NCBI GenBank assembly: GCA_041648755.1
Contig: JBAZOJ010000138.1
Location: 1 to 9,996, forward strand
Direction of reading: 5' to 3'
Length of the DNA stretch: 9,996 nucleotides
Origin: JBAZOJ01 sp041648755
GTDB taxonomy: Bacteria > Planctomycetota > B143-G9
Shown here one piece after another: positions 7,901 to 9,996 of the stretch (its first letter is position 1; every line of letters starts with the position of its first letter). The translations under genes and the position numbers were made by a program. Below the pieces are notes generated by a model. That model was given only the letters and a program-made list of their open reading frames with translations. It did not search any database and had not been told where the DNA came from.

Positions 7901-8074
7901 GGCTTTCTCCTCGACCAACTGATATCGGCTTCGCCTCTGCGGGTCGGAACTGACCCCTCTACCCATTGAATACGACTTGTCTATCAGAATGTATGCATTG
8001 CCGGTCTCGGCATAGCACACGCCGGAGACAAGCAGCACGCATAGTGCGCCCAGAAATGATAACACGAATTTCAT
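4985..8074 (-). CDS. Secreted, membrane-anchored von Willebrand factor A domain protein with a large beta-rich ectodomain
   Basis: From ATG at 8074 the protein is 1029 residues. I prefer this start to the in-frame upstream one at 8110 because AGGGAAGGGAAG precedes it closely and it begins a signal peptide: MKF, then a hydrophobic core, with likely cleavage after CYA (residue 22). The vWA domain follows (~residues 26-210) with an intact MIDAS metal site: DxSxS at Asp32/Ser34/Ser36 (DKSYSMG), Thr106 in GDTNIWDA, and Asp134 in FSDGE. Such domains bind protein ligands through Mg2+ or Mn2+. Residues ~215-960 are beta-strand-rich with no recognised family, probably several Ig-like modules in tandem. 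A single membrane helix at ~973-994 (VVILLALLAVLGFYVF) is followed by Lys-Thr-Pro-Arg and a charged ~35-residue tail, giving a type I topology with the vWA domain outside. Downstream, after 327 bases, is the KAP NTPase gene on the same strand. A surface receptor or adhesin role is inferred, not shown. Confidence 0.92.
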   Translation of the reverse strand: MKFVLSFLGALCVLLVSGVCYAETGNAYILIDKSYSMGRGVSSDPQRRSRYQLVEEKALETAQLHLSRKDTVTAIFYDTSVSRPMEIFSIDELKQLFSGKRPSGDTNIWDAMAAVLDLMKNSDARLMYVSIFSDGEQTVGSRLSKDQVFAAYNDYFVHVQQHTIFNLFQWDWGGNATDIAQGMKTASDDAENKNPNYQGNIRTDNPSDLPISVDCQLAVAGGLIGFTSSSVFSGVTVPFVTTVQPVNLFKRDLEIRIESAYLMKDGLRSPAMLVFDAPILVKAGSASSVVQTSARLTGWKEGMALGTEFTAGLRLRSEDRQAMLYSSIVRVMVSDDPRFWVVHPDKGDKTQFSLPVGETAEIPIEVGRNAEAARLGVKATVEVSLMDHTGVSATFLTATGQTIGADKDSLTLDLTSPNKLILRVQPEPKVASFVLMRLIFRAFEKEISFPISLEVEKGIITAERIFSGRFPTAGMKIGEWTEITPTAFSLTRGQDFLAGMSVQYELAGIPEGIEARLVCGKDRLPRGSVTLTDRTVFLGLEVRLVDPAAVASADKKGWNWCVRFALPNENDKRRCVITPESLTLPGLIPAEPSYTAELTSEGWGIPLIPSREQTVSVIVTWNSSADGESLNIDFPPEDPEVIVRLKSAPLVRLQSTGTAEEEQRQMVVQFGVMLKQPLAEPIRRTVTFRGQGKLARISRTIVLTMVTAECRLQIKFTLTIHTVPITLECWVKVGKVEISSESDTHSIATVDFDVKRIPSVEFKFRDRFLRENSTGRIQVPRTKRAAAYDLYVKLSRDFCKLATDSREIQVPIGVLPQPMLTINGYDAWGDEIRLQYVVPHVTLTSEGEKWTQPIKIGVLPSKAGAKITTKNIESCGWKIADGGLDRTTLLFESEVLLGNGNPDLVTEVLFDATGKSSATLREMLEDWNLVLTLKTDLAQSWLTSTIYSFEIPIKSLVSTEPKLLTIEGRVPAVLPVPVVILLALLAVLGFYVFMKTPRNHLPGISSDIHDDTSQREPKPPLRLKDVDGE

Positions 8075-8592
8075 AGTCTTCCCTTCCCTGAGTCTGGAGA
8101 CCGCGAACAATACAACCGAAAGGAGCTAACACGGGTTATCATCAGAGGAAGCGCCTCTTCTGCCAGACAGACTGGCAAGACAAGAAGGATGCCAAACGAT
8201 TGTACCCTCTGACCGCAGTCCGTGGACAGATGACACAGATGTGGCCGACAGAAGGGCAGATGTGCCATTGCTTGGATTTGAGACAAGCAGGGCATTTTCC
8301 GGAGAATAGAAGCCAAATCCCCGGGCTTCTGCTCTCGGAGCGTACCCCTCAATCATCATCAGAAGGCACTTCGATTGCCGAACTGCAACGGACATTCTTG
8401 TGCCCCGATAGGCACGTTGACGGAATGCCGACCTTGTTCTTTTCCTCTTGGACCTGAGTTCAAGAGTACAAGGCGGAGAGCCGGACGGGGGCCATACTGA
8501 GCTATGCTGTGAGCGCCCAAGGACGGGGTCCTCCGTTAGATTTTGCGCCACCGCTGTAGGCGTAGGCAACGTTCTGCTCGTTGATGCGATCC
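8075..8592. promoter_or_regulatory. 518-base gene-free region upstream of the vWA gene; hairpins and short direct repeats
   Basis: This is the longest stretch without a believable gene. Open frames on both strands exist, including one of 147 codons on the minus strand at 8126-8569, but their Ser/Arg/Pro-heavy composition and lack of ribosome-binding sites look non-coding. Next to the vWA gene, on the minus strand, is a purine-rich ribosome-binding site (8075-8089). Two adjacent hairpins lie 71-103 bases upstream of the start: AGAGG/CCTCT (8144-8158) and TGCCAG/CTGGCA (8161-8177, 5-base loop). Three copies of CAGATG followed by RYR-like bases begin at 8227, 8236 and 8257. I see no certain promoter boxes, no tRNA and no clear riboswitch. 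The likeliest content is the 3' end of the upstream transcript plus a promoter and leader for the vWA gene; a small non-coding RNA cannot be excluded. Confidence 0.35.
8161..8177. other. Inverted repeat TGCCAG-ACAGA-CTGGCA
   Basis: A perfect 6-bp dyad with a 5-base loop lies 87-103 bases upstream of the vWA start codon, next to a second short dyad at 8144-8158. It could be an operator, a leader hairpin, or chance. No T-run follows on the minus strand, so it is not a standard intrinsic terminator for the gene ending at 8593. Confidence 0.3.
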
Positions 8593-9996
8593 TTAGACTG
8601 GGGCAAGAATATCTCCGGGATTGAAGCCCCTCGCGCCATCCAGATCTAGCAGGCTGTCACACCACCTCAGCACAGCTTCTGTATCTTCGTCACAGGATGT
8701 CATTACGATGCAGAGGTGCTGCTCTCTTTCGGAACCGACAAGTCGAACCCGTTCATGCCAATGCGCTCTAGCATCCTCCAAGGCCTTCGCCACTGCAGGT
8801 TCTTTCTCCATCCTGAAGAGCGGGGATCTTGTGATCCCATCAAGCACTTTGCTGCTGAATTGGCCGACATTCCGAACCAGAGATGTATATCTGGTGTCTG
8901 TTGCCTTTCCGACAACCCCGCCTTCTTTAGGAGGGTAGATTCTGTTGAGATAGATAGCCTCTATGACTTTCAGGGTTGCCCATTTCTCCAGTCCCTCTTC
9001 GGGGTTGTTGCGGCAGTCAATCCGCCATTCCAACAGACCATCGAGCAATGCCTGGTGCTCCCTCTCGTAGCCCTGAAACAGGAACGTCTGCACGATCGAA
9101 TCAAGCGTCTCTCCACAGTTAGAATACGACGTACCATCGTCAACGGAGAATGTTCTCCTGCTGGCGCGATACTTGAGCTTCCCGGTGATTATGCCGAGAA
9201 GAACTTCGTATCCTCGCTCCGCGAAAATCGCGACATCCTCGGGGTTCAATATTATGATGTCCGGGAAGTAGCAGTAGTCCTTTGTCGTGTGGTGGAGGGC
9301 GGCCCTTCCTGCTATTGCCCGTTCTGAGTGATACTTCTCGTGGTAGTCAGACACACTCCTATAAAAGCCAAGCACAATTCCGGAAACTTCCTGATAGCCC
9401 AAGATGCAGTCTTCGCTGTGCCTCTTGAGTTCCATGTCAGGATACGCCTTCATGAATGCGCTCAGGGTATCCTCTGCTAACAGTGGAAGGTCTGCTGTCA
9501 TGTTGTAGCCTACGTACTTCAGCACCTTCCGCTCGGACATTGCCTGCTCTCTCGCAGATTGGATCGCGAAGTATGGCGCAGAGGACGTGGCGACAGCATT
9601 TAGATACCCGAGCTGATTCTCCTCCGTCTGGTCATACCAATTCTGAAGTGTAGGTTCATCCTCCATGAAGCCTGCAAGGAGCTTGTAGCTGTAGTCTACC
9701 AAATGCTCAACGATACGGGAGACCGGGGGTCGCATTTCGCCGAACAGGAGATCCTCAAGGGATTCTACATTTGACCCGGATAGCCTTTTGGCCGCGAAGA
9801 TCCTGATACACTCCCTCAGCTTGCCGATCATCTCGTCTTGGCGAACGAATTTGTGAACGCGCCTTAGGAGTCCGGTGTCGCTGGAGATGATCTCTCGCGT
9901 GATGAGTACGGTTCTTGCGTTGGTCTTCAGGATATCTCGATAGACATCAATCAGCCTGCGAAGCAGTTGCGACAGATCCACCAAACGAAGCGCGTA
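8593..9996 (-). CDS. Unrecognised, mainly helical cytosolic protein (5' end outside window)
   Basis: The frame stays open to the window edge (Tyr-Ala-Leu-Arg precede the first possible TTG start at 9984), so the gene probably begins outside. The 467 visible residues end with TAA at 8593-8595. The N-terminal part is helical and charged (for example LLRRLIDVYRDIL and IGKLRECIRIFAAKRL). A central part has a more globular, mixed pattern, with a hydrophobic strand PDIIILNPEDVAIF, then YEVLLGIITGKLKYR and SIVQTFLFQGYEREHQALLDGLLEW. The C-terminal ~100 residues are again helical. There is no signal peptide, membrane helix, Walker motif, zinc-binding cluster or nuclease motif that I can recognise. 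Scattered cysteines (for example DYCYFPD, YSNCGE, RIDCRN) do not form a motif. It is on the same strand as, and upstream of, the vWA and KAP-FGE genes, and its codon use is similar. It may be a component of the same system, but the 518-base gap weakens the operon argument. Confidence 0.82.
   Translation of the reverse strand, partial: YALRLVDLSQLLRRLIDVYRDILKTNARTVLITREIISSDTGLLRRVHKFVRQDEMIGKLRECIRIFAAKRLSGSNVESLEDLLFGEMRPPVSRIVEHLVDYSYKLLAGFMEDEPTLQNWYDQTEENQLGYLNAVATSSAPYFAIQSAREQAMSERKVLKYVGYNMTADLPLLAEDTLSAFMKAYPDMELKRHSEDCILGYQEVSGIVLGFYRSVSDYHEKYHSERAIAGRAALHHTTKDYCYFPDIIILNPEDVAIFAERGYEVLLGIITGKLKYRASRRTFSVDDGTSYSNCGETLDSIVQTFLFQGYEREHQALLDGLLEWRIDCRNNPEEGLEKWATLKVIEAIYLNRIYPPKEGGVVGKATDTRYTSLVRNVGQFSSKVLDGITRSPLFRMEKEPAVAKALEDARAHWHERVRLVGSEREQHLCIVMTSCDEDTEAVLRWCDSLLDLDGARGFNPGDILAPV

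Noticed and set aside
8126..8569. 147-codon minus-strand open frame between the unknown protein gene and the vWA gene
   Set aside because: Ser/Arg/Pro-heavy, no hydrophobic core pattern, no ribosome-binding site and no recognisable motif. It is best explained as a chance frame in GC-moderate DNA.

Overview
This window reads as chromosomal DNA from an uncultured-type bacterium of moderate to fairly high GC. No rRNA, tRNA or housekeeping marker is present to fix the phylum, so I do not assign one. Candidates consistent with the content are phyla rich in KAP NTPases, FGE-domain proteins and von Willebrand A proteins, such as Planctomycetota and its relatives or other environmental lineages. That is inference only. 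Counted by eye, single 60-base lines in the left 1.7 kb hold 32 to 38 G+C, and lines in the accessory genes hold 29 to 36. This is a hint, not proof, that the right part has a different origin.

Layout. Positions 1-594 (+) hold the 3' end of an unrecognised gene with extracellular-looking, beta-rich sequence. It converges, with a 5-base gap, on a DUF362-type iron-sulfur protein (600-1721, -) that carries a C-terminal pair of 4Fe-4S motifs. The DNA just upstream of that gene (about 1763-1914) holds three blocks of a 7-bp tandem repeat, RGACGAC. Right of this, everything recognisable is on the minus strand. In transcription order, right to left, it comprises: an unrecognised protein open at the window edge (8593-9996); a 518-bp gene-free stretch; a large secreted, membrane-anchored von Willebrand A protein with a complete MIDAS metal site (4985-8074); a 327-bp gap; a KAP-family P-loop NTPase fused to a C-terminal FGE-sulfatase/C-type-lectin-fold domain (2501-4657); and a small membrane protein (2008-2337).

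How they may work together. The vWA protein places a ligand-binding ectodomain outside the cell, with one membrane helix and a short cytosolic tail. The KAP NTPase is a cytosolic ATP-driven switch or scaffold whose fused FGE-fold domain has lost one of the two catalytic cysteines of true formylglycine-generating enzymes, so it is more likely a binding module. KAP, vWA and FGE-fold modules recur in bacterial NTPase-centred conflict and signalling systems. The cassette is therefore a candidate sensor or defence system of unusual composition. The gaps between its genes are large enough that they may not form one operon, and the functional link is inference from adjacency.
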